From: an uncultured Aquimarina sp.
GTDB taxonomy: Bacteria > Bacteroidota > Bacteroidia > Flavobacteriales > Flavobacteriaceae
DNA length: 64,000 nt
Direction of reading: 5' to 3'
Assembly (NCBI GenBank): GCA_947501475.1
Contig: CANMWA010000010.1
Span: 124,001 to 188,000 of the forward strand
This document shows positions 16,275 to 25,222 of the stretch, piece after piece; position 1 is the stretch's first letter, and the number at the start of each line of letters is the position of its first letter. The notes under the pieces are model-generated. The model worked only from the letters and a program-made list of their open reading frames with translations, was not told the DNA's origin and made no database searches. The position numbers and the translations under genes were made by a program.

Positions 16275-17627
16275 ATGCTGAATATATCACATAACACACT
16301 AAATAAGAAGGTTGATCTTTCTAGTTATAATGCTATGCAAAAAGTTTTTCATAATAAACATTATAAATACTTTAATAGGTTCTTGAAGATTTTTGCTGTC
16401 ACAGCAGTAGTTATATTGTTTCTCCCCTGGACGCAAAATATAACCGGTAAAGGGTTTTTAACGACATTAAAACCTGATCAAAGACCGCAAACAATTCAAT
16501 CTCCAATCCCAGGCAGGATAGAAAAGTGGTATGTAAAAGAAGGTGATTTTGTAAAAAAAGGGGATACAATTTTATTTATTTCTGAAGTTAAGAATGAATA
16601 TTTTGATCCAAATTTGGTGGCACGTACAGGTCAACAAATTAAGGCAAAATCGATGTCGGTTACATCGTATGAAGAAAAAGTAAAAGCTTTAGAAAATCAG
16701 GCGGGAGCATTGATAAATGAGCGCTCCTTAAAACTTAAACAAACACAGAACAAATTGCTGCAGGCTAAATTAAAAGTACAGAGTGATAGTATCGATTTTG
16801 AAGCAGCAAAAACTAATATAAGTATTGCTGAACGCCAGTATAATCGTATAGTACAATTAGAAAAAGAAGGGCTGAAAGCACTTACAGATGTTGAAGAAAA
16901 ACGATTAAAACTTCAGGAAACACAAGCAAAATTGATTTCACAACAAAATAAACTACTTGTTAGCAAAAATGAAGTGATTAATGCTGAGGTAGAAATAAAC
17001 CGTGTTAAGGCAGAGTATATCGATAAAATCTCAAAGTCTCAAAGTGATAAATATACCGCAAAATCTAACCAGTTTGATACCGAAGCCCAGGTAACCAAGT
17101 TAGAAAATGAGTACACCAATTATGAGATGCGAAGTGATATGTATTATATCAAAGCTCCTCAAAATGGATTTATTAATAAAACATTACGATCTGGTGTAGG
17201 AGAAACATTTAAAGAAGGAGATAGGTTGGTAAGTATTATGCCATCTGTTTATGACTTGGCAGTAGAAACCTATGTAAAACCAATAGATCTGCCATTAATC
17301 CACAAAGGTGAAAAAATACGTATTCAATTTGATGGATGGCCTGTTATAGTGTTTAGTGGTTGGCCAAACATTTCTTATGGTACTTATGGAGGTAAAATTG
17401 TAGCCATAGAGACATTTATTAGTGATAATGGAAAGTATAGAATCCTCATTGCTCCAGACCCAGACGATCATGAATGGCCCAAAATACAAGTAGGTTCTGG
17501 AGCAAGTACAATAGCCTTGTTAGAAGATGTACCTATCTGGTTTGAATTATGGAGAAAATTAAATGGTTTTCCACCTAATTATTACCAGCCTGATACTAAT
17601 ATAATAGCCAAATCCGAAAAGAAATAA
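16275..17627 (+). CDS. HlyD family membrane fusion protein
   Basis: The periplasmic adaptor of the tripartite exporter. The 450-residue protein has a short cytoplasmic N-terminus, one membrane helix (about residues 36-55, AVTAVVILFLPW), a lipoyl/barrel-sandwich start (SPIPGRIEKWYVKEGDFVKK), a long coiled-coil hairpin (about 125-290) and a return barrel-sandwich half (YYIKAPQNGFINK), then a beta-barrel domain. It lies between the ABC and TolC genes with gaps of 6 bases and 1 base, so the three are co-translated. Confidence 0.9.
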   Translation: MLNISHNTLNKKVDLSSYNAMQKVFHNKHYKYFNRFLKIFAVTAVVILFLPWTQNITGKGFLTTLKPDQRPQTIQSPIPGRIEKWYVKEGDFVKKGDTILFISEVKNEYFDPNLVARTGQQIKAKSMSVTSYEEKVKALENQAGALINERSLKLKQTQNKLLQAKLKVQSDSIDFEAAKTNISIAERQYNRIVQLEKEGLKALTDVEEKRLKLQETQAKLISQQNKLLVSKNEVINAEVEINRVKAEYIDKISKSQSDKYTAKSNQFDTEAQVTKLENEYTNYEMRSDMYYIKAPQNGFINKTLRSGVGETFKEGDRLVSIMPSVYDLAVETYVKPIDLPLIHKGEKIRIQFDGWPVIVFSGWPNISYGTYGGKIVAIETFISDNGKYRILIAPDPDDHEWPKIQVGSGASTIALLEDVPIWFELWRKLNGFPPNYYQPDTNIIAKSEKK

Positions 17628-17628
17628 T

Positions 17629-19032
17629 ATGAAGAGATATATTTGGTATTTTCTGTTTTTTTTGGCAACATCAATTTGTGCGCAGCGAAATAACGAAGTA
17701 GTACTTAGTTTTAAGGAGTATTTGGGGTATGTAAAAAAATACCATCCCATTGCAAAACAAGCAGCATTAAATATAAGTATAGGGCAAGCTAATCTTATGA
17801 AAGCCCGTGGTGGTTTTGACCCTAAGATAGAGGTTGATTATGATCGTAAGAAATTTAAAGGGGCAGAATATTATGATCTTTTAAATGCAACATTTAAAAT
17901 CCCAACGTGGTACGGTATAGAATTTAAAGGAGGATTTGAACAAAATGAAGGCGATTTTCTTAATCCACAGAATGCTGTTCCAGAAGAAGGACTTTTTAAC
18001 GCGGGTGTTTCTGTACCTGTAGCACAAGGATTATTCATTAATGATCGTATGGCAACCATACGTAAAGCCAAGTTTTTTAGAGAACAAACCAAAGCAGATA
18101 GAGATCTTTTGATCAATCAAATTCTTTATGAGGCTGCACTGGCTTATTTTGATTGGTTAATGGCATATAATGAAAAAAAAATATATCTCAATTTTGTAGA
18201 TAATGCCAAAATGCGTTTTGAAGGGATCAAGAAAAGTGTTTTACTTGGTGATAAAGCAGCAATCGATACGGTAGAATCTAAAATTGCTTTTCAAAACAGA
18301 TCATTAAGCCTTGAACAAGCAAAAGTAAAATTAATGAGGCGATCTCTTGAGTTATCCAATTTTTTATGGCTAGAAGGTAATATCCCGATAGAAATACAAG
18401 CAAATGTGATCCCAGATGATAATATAGAAGAAAATATAGACAATACCTTGGAGATCATGGGAAAACCATTAGATAGCTTTGTATTAGAAAATCATCCAAA
18501 ACTTAGATCGCTAAATTATAAAATAGAAGGCCTTGAAGTAGATAGAAAATTAAAAGCAAATAGATTATTACCAAGAATTGATCTAGAATATAATTTTTTG
18601 ACTGAAACTCCTGAAACAGCTACTTCTTTTAATACCGCAGAATATAAAGGAGGGATTACCTTCCGGTTTCCATTATTCTTAAGAAAAGAACGAGGTGATC
18701 TTAAATTAGCAAAATATAAGGTACAAGATGCTCGATTTGAGTTTGAAATTACTCAACTACATATTAGAAATAAGATCTTAGCTATTTATATAGAACTAGA
18801 ATCTTTTGTGAGTCAAAATGAGCTTATCAAAAATATTGTAAACGATTATCAATCCTTACTCACTGCCGAAGAACGTAAATTTAGTTTTGGAGAGAGTTCT
18901 TTATTTTTAATTAATTCTAGAGAACGAAGCCTTATAGATGCTAAGTTAAAGGAGATTCAGGTACAAAATAAATTTTTTATTGCAAAAGCTAAACTTTTTA
19001 ATAGCTTGGCTTTAAGCCCTTTGAATCTTTAG
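17629..19032 (+). CDS. TolC family outer membrane efflux protein
   Basis: The outer-membrane channel of the export system. The 467-residue product has a signal peptide (cleavage after about residue 18, CAQ) and the OEP family pattern of paired long helices and barrel strands, with repeat halves around AKQAALNISIGQANLMKARG and LNYKIEGLEVDRKLKANR. Length is normal for TolC. It is the last gene of the tetR operon; I see no clear terminator after it. Confidence 0.88.
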   Translation: MKRYIWYFLFFLATSICAQRNNEVVLSFKEYLGYVKKYHPIAKQAALNISIGQANLMKARGGFDPKIEVDYDRKKFKGAEYYDLLNATFKIPTWYGIEFKGGFEQNEGDFLNPQNAVPEEGLFNAGVSVPVAQGLFINDRMATIRKAKFFREQTKADRDLLINQILYEAALAYFDWLMAYNEKKIYLNFVDNAKMRFEGIKKSVLLGDKAAIDTVESKIAFQNRSLSLEQAKVKLMRRSLELSNFLWLEGNIPIEIQANVIPDDNIEENIDNTLEIMGKPLDSFVLENHPKLRSLNYKIEGLEVDRKLKANRLLPRIDLEYNFLTETPETATSFNTAEYKGGITFRFPLFLRKERGDLKLAKYKVQDARFEFEITQLHIRNKILAIYIELESFVSQNELIKNIVNDYQSLLTAEERKFSFGESSLFLINSRERSLIDAKLKEIQVQNKFFIAKAKLFNSLALSPLNL

Positions 19033-19435
19033 TCTTAATAGTGTTTAGAAGGTGAAATCTTGAAAAATTACTTTCTTTTAAGTGTGATAATAAGGTATCA
19101 CCCATATAAAGTTATCTAACCTCTAATTAATGTAGGATTAAAACCTCAATTGATCCTTAGCTCAATACTTTCAAATTAATGAACTGATATTTTATTGAGA
19201 TGTACTCTTATATTAGGGTTCACCTCTTAAATGATCATATGTATAGATCCAATATCTTTTTAATTTAAACGATTGTAATAAAGAAAATAGTTTATCAACC
19301 ATATTATTCATGATTTTTTATTCTTTCTACTAAAATGTGTAGTGTTTTAAATCATGAATAATACGTTAATATATGGCTACAGATATACAATCTTGTTTAT
19401 AGTATAGCAAATAAAGCGAAAAGAGCAATAGTATG
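19033..19435. other. gene-free stretch containing a long inverted repeat
   Basis: About 400 bases with no credible ORF on either strand. It contains a perfect 15-base inverted repeat, listed separately at 19302-19363. Nothing else stands out. Confidence 0.5.
19302..19363. repeat. perfect 15-base inverted repeat with 32-base spacer
   Basis: TATTATTCATGATTT at 19302-19316 is exactly complementary to 19349-19363. The 32-base spacer contains a smaller CTAC/GTAG pair. It could fold as a long RNA hairpin, mark the ends of a tiny decayed element, or bind a dimeric regulator. No T-run follows the right arm, so it is not a standard terminator for the TolC gene. Confidence 0.6.
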
Positions 19436-19657
19436 TTATACTGTTGGTACTCCTTTTAATCGTTTTTCTATTTTTTGCTTTTTTACAGTAAGACGTTTCA
19501 TAATATCCATAATTTCTGGATCTTTAGTCTTTTTATATATCTCGTTTAAATCTAAGATTAGAGATTTTGCTTCTCGTGAGGCAGCAACTCTATCACTTGT
19601 AGACATATTAACCATCTTCCTTTCTTCAAATTCTAACGCTTTGTCTATTAATTGCAT
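19436..19657 (-). CDS. small helical protein of unknown function
   Basis: A 73-residue, highly charged, all-helical product (MQLIDKALEFEERK... ending KRLKGVPTV) without signal peptide or membrane helix. A purine-rich AAAAAGAAAA stretch precedes the ATG at 19657. Codon use and amino-acid pattern look like a true protein, and the helix MDIMKRLTVKKQKIEKRL could be a coiled coil. I do not recognise the family. It is isolated in a gene-poor region. Confidence 0.6.
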   Translation of the reverse strand: MQLIDKALEFEERKMVNMSTSDRVAASREAKSLILDLNEIYKKTKDPEIMDIMKRLTVKKQKIEKRLKGVPTV

Positions 19658-20317
19658 AATTATTTTTCTTTTTAATATACTATTTATTGGCCCAATAAAC
19701 GCAATGTTTATATAAAGATTAACTACTATTTATTGCATTTTTCTATTGTATATATAAGTATTTTCAATGGTAATACAAAATTATATTTATTTTTTTATAA
19801 AACTATTGGGCTTAAAGCCTATTTATAAGCTAACTGTGCAAAAATAACTTTTGTTTTGACATGTAAGTAAAAATGATTGCAAAAAATAAAAGAATATTCT
19901 AAATAGCACTTTTTTATTTTGAATTATATTTTAAAATCTTCAGGTGTAAAATCATTATTAAATTCAATATCAGTAGAGATTTCTGATATTGAAGGTTCTT
20001 CAGGATATTCTCCTTTTTCATTCGGGATATAAACATAACGATGAGTGGGTACTCAGATAGTAATGGAGTTGTTCAATTTACAAACCATACTTTTTGAGGA
20101 AATGGCTTCCCCCTATGATAGTTATTTATGGGATTTATAAGGAAAGATGCATTGCTAATGATGCTAAATAAGCATCACTAAACGAAGTTCTTAACACAAG
20201 AATAGATAGGTGTCAATATTTTAAATTCTTGTATTAACTTCTAGAATCTTTCACTATTGATTTTTGAAAGCACCTAAATTTCATCATTCTTTTGGACTAT
20301 AATATGAACGCAATTTA
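19658..20317. other. gene-poor stretch with a coding remnant
   Basis: About 660 bases without an intact gene. It holds the remnant listed at 19924-20052 and a small perfect inverted repeat (TGATGCT, 20159-20165, with 20171-20177). The rest shows no coding character. Confidence 0.5.
19924..20052 (-). pseudogene. possible C-terminal remnant of an unknown gene
   Basis: A 42-codon open frame on the minus strand with no start codon, entered directly after a stop (20053-20055) and ended by TAA at 19924. The residues (for example RYVYIPNEKGEYPEEP and FNNDFTPEDFKI) read like the acidic tail of a real protein, not random AT-rich translation. No source gene is adjacent, so it may be the end of a gene lost by deletion or insertion. 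The family is unknown and the call is weak. Confidence 0.35.
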
Positions 20318-20331
20318 CTTAAACGTTTGCG
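20318..20331. promoter_or_regulatory. LacI-type operator upstream of susC (site 1 of 3)
   Basis: CTTAAACGTTTGCG is a 14-base palindrome centred on CG, matching CnnAAnCGTTTGnG, shared with sites at 43803 and 52767. It lies 223 bases before the susC ATG. AAACGTTT cores are typical of LacI-family operators, and a LacI gene lies at 41468-42505 in the same locus. Binding by that protein is inference. Confidence 0.6.
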
Positions 20332-20554
20332 AAAAATAGTAAAATTCATTTCAAATTCGTTTCAAAGTACTGTAAAACAGTAATTTAAGTAGTTTTTTTT
20401 ATTAAAATATTTTTTTTGAAATACTATTTTTTAGAGACTTATTTTTTATGTTAAAACCGTACTTTTTTTGAATGAGGTTTCATAAAAATTAATTTAGAAC
20501 CATCAAACATGCACAAAAACAAACAAAAACATTAATAATTTAAAAACAGTTAGT
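20332..20554 (+). promoter_or_regulatory. susC upstream control region
   Basis: AT-rich leader between operator site 1 and the susC start. It includes two TTTCAAA-like direct repeats (20349-20366) and an inverted repeat TACTGT-AAA-ACAGTA (20368-20382), which may be a second regulator site. No clean -33/-7 pair could be assigned. Confidence 0.4.
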
Positions 20555-23500
20555 ATGAAAAATAACTTACTAAAGATTCTCTTCATAGGAATCATTTTGA
20601 TGGTAAGTAACACTTATTCACAAAGTGTTTCGGGAATAGTAACAGGTGAAGACGGAATTCCTGTTCCTGGAGTCAATGTCATTGTGAAAGGAACAACCAA
20701 TGGAGCATCTTCAGATTTTGATGGTAATTATACAATTGATAATGTACGTCAGGATGCAACTTTGGTTTTTAGTTACTTAGGTTTTCAAACTCAAGAAGTC
20801 TTAGTGGCAGGAAAAGCAACCATAAATGTTTCATTAATTACTGATGCTCAGACTTTAGATCAAGTAGTAATTGTTGGATATGGTCAGGTTCAAAACAAGA
20901 AAACATTGACTACGGCTATTGCCACAGTAGATGCCGAAGTAATAAAGCAATTGCCAATATCTCAGGCTGAAGCTGCATTGCAAGGAACAGTGCCTGGTGT
21001 TATTGTTCAGCAAAATTCAGGGTCTCCAGGATCCCCTCAGACGGTTAGAGTAAGAGGAATAGGAACACCTAATAATTCAGATCCTCTATATATAGTTGAT
21101 GGGATTCAGGTACCTAGCTTAACGTTTTTAAACCCGAATGATATAAAGTCTCAAACGGTACTAAAAGATGCAGCATCTAGTGCTATTTATGGTTCTAGAG
21201 GAGGTAATGGGGTAGTTTTGATAGAAACATTAAGAGGTAGAAAAGGAGCCTCAAAACCAGAAGTAACAATTCGTGGTTATTATGGGATCCAGAGTTTGGC
21301 AAATAAACCAGATTTAATGAATAGAGATGAGTATGTGCAATATTACAATGAAGGTGTTGCGGCAGCTGGAGGTAACTTAGCAGCTGGTTTTAGAGGAGCA
21401 TTTACAGATGCCGAACGCCAGGCATTACCAGATACAGATTGGTATGAAGAGCTATTTGATGATGCACCTATCCAAGATATTTATGCCTCAGTTGTAGGAG
21501 GTGGAGAAAAAATGTCATACGCCGTTTCTGGGGGTTATTTTGGGCAAGAAGGTATTCTTGGAGGCGATAACAAAGCAGAATTTAATCGAAGAAACATAAG
21601 AGGTCATCTTGATGGTGATATAACAGATCGTTTAGGTTTTAATGTAGTAGCACAATATCAAAACCAAGAGCGTTATAATGTATCACAAAATAATGGCGGT
21701 GCAGGTGTTGGTATAAGTAGTTTTATTAATGCCTTACCTCCGATTTATCCGGCATTTGATGAGCAAGATAATTTTTTCAATCCAGGATTACTAGGTAGTA
21801 CACCTACTGCAAATGGAGTGCCTCTTAATAGTCTTGGTGCTGTACAAAATCCTCTATTTTCTCTTGCGTTGTTAGATTCTCAAACGGTTCAAAATATTTT
21901 TAATTTATCAGTTGCTTTAGATTGGAAACCTATTGATAATTTAAAATTAAAAGCTAACTATGGCGCGTTTAGCGCATCGATTTTTAATAGATCTTTTGTA
22001 CCACAAATAGTTCAGCCAAGTCAGGGGTATGATACCACCAATAATGTATTCTATCAGGAAGTGTTAAATAATACAATTACCAGACAAGCAGGAAGTACTG
22101 CTGAATATTCTTTTCCCAAATTAGCACAAAAATATCATTATTTAAGTGTACTTGGGGGGTATGAAGTTGTAGATACCAGATTTGATGGAGGTCCTGCAGT
22201 AAGGGTTAATGGTCCTTTTTCGTCAGTAAATGATTTTGATAGCGTTAATTTTGGATTAATACGTCCAAATCCAGATAATACTATTGTAACAGCTGGTGGA
22301 TCAGTAGCTTTAGGGTTAGAATCTTATTTTGGTAAAATAGATTATAACTATAATGATAAATACCTGCTTAGCGCAGTTATAAGAAATGATCGATCTTCTA
22401 ATTTCGGACAAAATAAACGTTCAGGTTTCTTTCCCGCTGTATCGGCTGGTTGGGTAATTTCAGAAGAAAACTTTTTACAGGATAGCGATAACATAAATCT
22501 ATTTAAAATTAGAGGAAGTTGGGGTGTAAGTGGTAATGATGGATCTCCAAGAGCGTTAGCTTATAAGGCTGCCGTAAGTAATAGAACCAATTATGCAGGT
22601 CAACCAACAATCGTATTAACTGGGTTGTCTAATCCAGATTTGAAATGGGAAGAAATATCTCAGCTAAACGTAGGTTTGGATATCAATGCATTCAATAATA
22701 AACTTGGCTTTACAGCAGATTATTATATAAAAGAGACTAGTGATATATTATTACAGGCAACTACACCATTAACGACTGGTCTAAACCCTTCTGTAGAAAA
22801 TACTGGAGATATCGAAAATACTGGTTTTGAATTTATATTATCTTGGAGACAGACTCATGCTAATGGGTTTTCTTGGAACATTAATATGAATTTAGGATAT
22901 AATGAGAATACAGTAACGAGTTTAGGAGAAACTTCCTTTATACCAGCAGCTGCTATACAACCTCAATTTCAAGGTGATGCTTCTATAACTAGAGTTGGAG
23001 ATCCTATCGCTAGCTTTTTTGGATTTGTGGTAGAAGGAAGAGATGCACTAGGTAACTTAGTTTTTGCAGATTTGGATAATAGTGGCAACAACAAATTAAC
23101 TCCTGATGCTGGAGATAGAACAATTATAGGAAACCCTAATCCAGATTTTACCTATGGATTAAACCTTGGCTTTGATTACAAAGGCTTTGATTTTTCAGCA
23201 TTCATGTCGGGAACCGCTGGAAATGATATTTTTGATGCTACCATTCGATATGATGCTGTTGGTTCTAATAGACCAGCATCATATATTGAAGAAGCTGTTA
23301 CGCCAAGAAATGTAGCAGTAACCACATCAACTAATGGAGAACAATTAATATCAGATTTTCACGTAAAAGATGGATCATATGTAAAACTAAAAAATGTAAC
23401 TTTAGGATATACCATTCCAGAATCTGCCACCAAATCTATAGGTGCATCATCTGTTAGAGTATATGTTTCAGGACAAAATTTATTTACATTAACAGAATAC

Positions 23501-23620
23501 GCAGGATTAGATCCAGAAATTGGGCAAAATAATTCAGGCAGTCCATTAAACATTGGTATTGATCAAGGTTTTTTCCCGCAATCACGTAATTTCTTACTAG
23601 GTTTTAATTTTAATTTCTAA
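20555..23620 (+). CDS. SusC/RagA family TonB-dependent outer membrane transporter
   Basis: Imports oligosaccharides across the outer membrane with its SusD partner, using TonB energy. The 1021-residue protein has a signal peptide (about 1-22), a carboxypeptidase-like regulatory domain (VSGIVTGEDGIPVPGVNV, about 24-105), a plug with VIVGYGQVQNKK and the SusC-typical LYIVDGIQ, and a 22-strand barrel ending NFLLGFNFNF. Length is typical. It heads the operon susC / susD / surface-binding lipoprotein / GH16. Substrate specificity, here proposed as beta-1,3-xylan or xylo-oligosaccharides, comes from the neighbours. Confidence 0.95.
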   Translation: MKNNLLKILFIGIILMVSNTYSQSVSGIVTGEDGIPVPGVNVIVKGTTNGASSDFDGNYTIDNVRQDATLVFSYLGFQTQEVLVAGKATINVSLITDAQTLDQVVIVGYGQVQNKKTLTTAIATVDAEVIKQLPISQAEAALQGTVPGVIVQQNSGSPGSPQTVRVRGIGTPNNSDPLYIVDGIQVPSLTFLNPNDIKSQTVLKDAASSAIYGSRGGNGVVLIETLRGRKGASKPEVTIRGYYGIQSLANKPDLMNRDEYVQYYNEGVAAAGGNLAAGFRGAFTDAERQALPDTDWYEELFDDAPIQDIYASVVGGGEKMSYAVSGGYFGQEGILGGDNKAEFNRRNIRGHLDGDITDRLGFNVVAQYQNQERYNVSQNNGGAGVGISSFINALPPIYPAFDEQDNFFNPGLLGSTPTANGVPLNSLGAVQNPLFSLALLDSQTVQNIFNLSVALDWKPIDNLKLKANYGAFSASIFNRSFVPQIVQPSQGYDTTNNVFYQEVLNNTITRQAGSTAEYSFPKLAQKYHYLSVLGGYEVVDTRFDGGPAVRVNGPFSSVNDFDSVNFGLIRPNPDNTIVTAGGSVALGLESYFGKIDYNYNDKYLLSAVIRNDRSSNFGQNKRSGFFPAVSAGWVISEENFLQDSDNINLFKIRGSWGVSGNDGSPRALAYKAAVSNRTNYAGQPTIVLTGLSNPDLKWEEISQLNVGLDINAFNNKLGFTADYYIKETSDILLQATTPLTTGLNPSVENTGDIENTGFEFILSWRQTHANGFSWNINMNLGYNENTVTSLGETSFIPAAAIQPQFQGDASITRVGDPIASFFGFVVEGRDALGNLVFADLDNSGNNKLTPDAGDRTIIGNPNPDFTYGLNLGFDYKGFDFSAFMSGTAGNDIFDATIRYDAVGSNRPASYIEEAVTPRNVAVTTSTNGEQLISDFHVKDGSYVKLKNVTLGYTIPESATKSIGASSVRVYVSGQNLFTLTEYAGLDPEIGQNNSGSPLNIGIDQGFFPQSRNFLLGFNFNF

Positions 23621-23624
23621 AAAA

Positions 23625-25202
23625 ATGAAAATATTCAATAAAATATTAACAAAGAGAAAGAAACAAATGTTTCTCTTGCTTTTTAGCGGGGTACTTGTAT
23701 TCTCTTCGTGTTCAGAAGATATATTAGATAAAGAACCAATTACCGAAATTGTTCTGGATACAGCTTTTAATACAGAGCAAGACGTAGTAGCAAGTCTTAA
23801 TGGAGTATATGATGCGTTACAATGGCAAAATGTAAGGGGAAATCAAACGTTTCCTTTGATGCAACAAGGGGTAAGAGCAGATGACTTACATTCTCAGTCT
23901 GCTGCATTTTGGCAGATAGGTGCACAATATGATCAGTTTAGTACGATTACACCTGCTTTGGCATCAGTAGCTTCGGTGTGGAGTAAATGGTACCAAGGTG
24001 TCGCAAGAGCAAATTTTACAATACAATTGGCTGAAGGATTTGATAATTTTAAAACCGAAGGTTTACAAGATCGAATCATTGCTGAAGCTAAGTTTTTAAG
24101 AGGGATGTACTATTTTGAACTAGTACGCCTTTTTGGAGGAGTTCCTCTTTTTGACAAGCCTATAATTTCTGCTGACCAAGAACAATTCAAACCTAGATCT
24201 TCTGATCAAGAAGTATATGCTTTTATAGAATCAGATTTGCAAAGTGCAGCAGCAATATTACCACTAAAAGGAGCAGAAAGATTTCAAGGGGCTGCAACTT
24301 CTGGCGCTGCATATGCACTGCTAGCCAAAGTGTTTTTATATCAAGAAAAATGGGGTGATGCAGTAATTGCAGCAGAACAAGTTATTAATCAGGGAGTATA
24401 TGGGTTAGAGCCTAATTTTAGAGACAATTTTATTCAAACCAATGAATTTGGGTTAGAATCTGTTTTCGAAATTAGCTATGTTGATGGATTATCAACTATA
24501 GATTTTAATGATTCTTCTCAATCACAAGAAGGATCTGGAATGTGGAAATGGAGCTTCCCTTTCATACAAGGAGGATATGAATCATTTAATAATTTTATTC
24601 CTAGACAAACTTTGGTTGATTTTTATGATGATAGCGATCAAAGAAAAGCTGCTACGTTCTTACTTCCAGGTCAAGTTTTAAATTCTCCAGGCCTTGCAGA
24701 TTTAGGTTGGGATCCTGTTAAAGCTAATTTTGGATATGCAATAGGAGTTAGTACAGGTGCAAAAAAGTATTTTTTAACTTTTGAAGAAGTACAAGAGTTA
24801 ACTACAGATTTTCAATCACCTTTAAATGAAAAGGTAATCCGATATGCAGATGTATTGTTAATGCATGCTGAAGCTTCTCTTATGGGAGGCGGAGGAGATG
24901 GCTCAGGTTCTTTTATGAAAATTGTAGAAAGAGCTTATGGTACAGGCAATCCTGCTGCTCCAGCATATACAATGCAAGGAGTAAGAGATGAAAGACGTCG
25001 AGAATTAGCGACCGAAGGATGGAATCGTTTTACAGATTTAGTCCGTTGGGATAAACTAAATGTAGGTGGAGTAATCAAACCTGCACTTGATGCTATAGGT
25101 AAGACTGATTTTCAAGCGCCTAGAGATTTACTGTTGCCTATTCCTCAACAAGAAATAGACATTTATCCAGAAGGAATGTTAGAGCAAAACGATGGTTATT
25201 AA
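23625..25202 (+). CDS. SusD/RagB family surface glycan-binding lipoprotein
   Basis: The lid and glycan-binding partner of the SusC transporter, on the cell surface. The 525-residue product has a lipoprotein signal with the lipobox ending at C29 (FSSC), a SusD_N-like helical region with TPR-type helices (RIIAEAKFLRGMYYFELVRLFG), and the family C-terminus (VRDERRRELATEGWNRFTDL, RDLLLPIPQQEI). It starts four bases after susC. All features are normal for the family. Confidence 0.94.
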   Translation: MKIFNKILTKRKKQMFLLLFSGVLVFSSCSEDILDKEPITEIVLDTAFNTEQDVVASLNGVYDALQWQNVRGNQTFPLMQQGVRADDLHSQSAAFWQIGAQYDQFSTITPALASVASVWSKWYQGVARANFTIQLAEGFDNFKTEGLQDRIIAEAKFLRGMYYFELVRLFGGVPLFDKPIISADQEQFKPRSSDQEVYAFIESDLQSAAAILPLKGAERFQGAATSGAAYALLAKVFLYQEKWGDAVIAAEQVINQGVYGLEPNFRDNFIQTNEFGLESVFEISYVDGLSTIDFNDSSQSQEGSGMWKWSFPFIQGGYESFNNFIPRQTLVDFYDDSDQRKAATFLLPGQVLNSPGLADLGWDPVKANFGYAIGVSTGAKKYFLTFEEVQELTTDFQSPLNEKVIRYADVLLMHAEASLMGGGGDGSGSFMKIVERAYGTGNPAAPAYTMQGVRDERRRELATEGWNRFTDLVRWDKLNVGGVIKPALDAIGKTDFQAPRDLLLPIPQQEIDIYPEGMLEQNDGY

Positions 25203-25222
25203 TAATTATTAAGTATAAAAAG

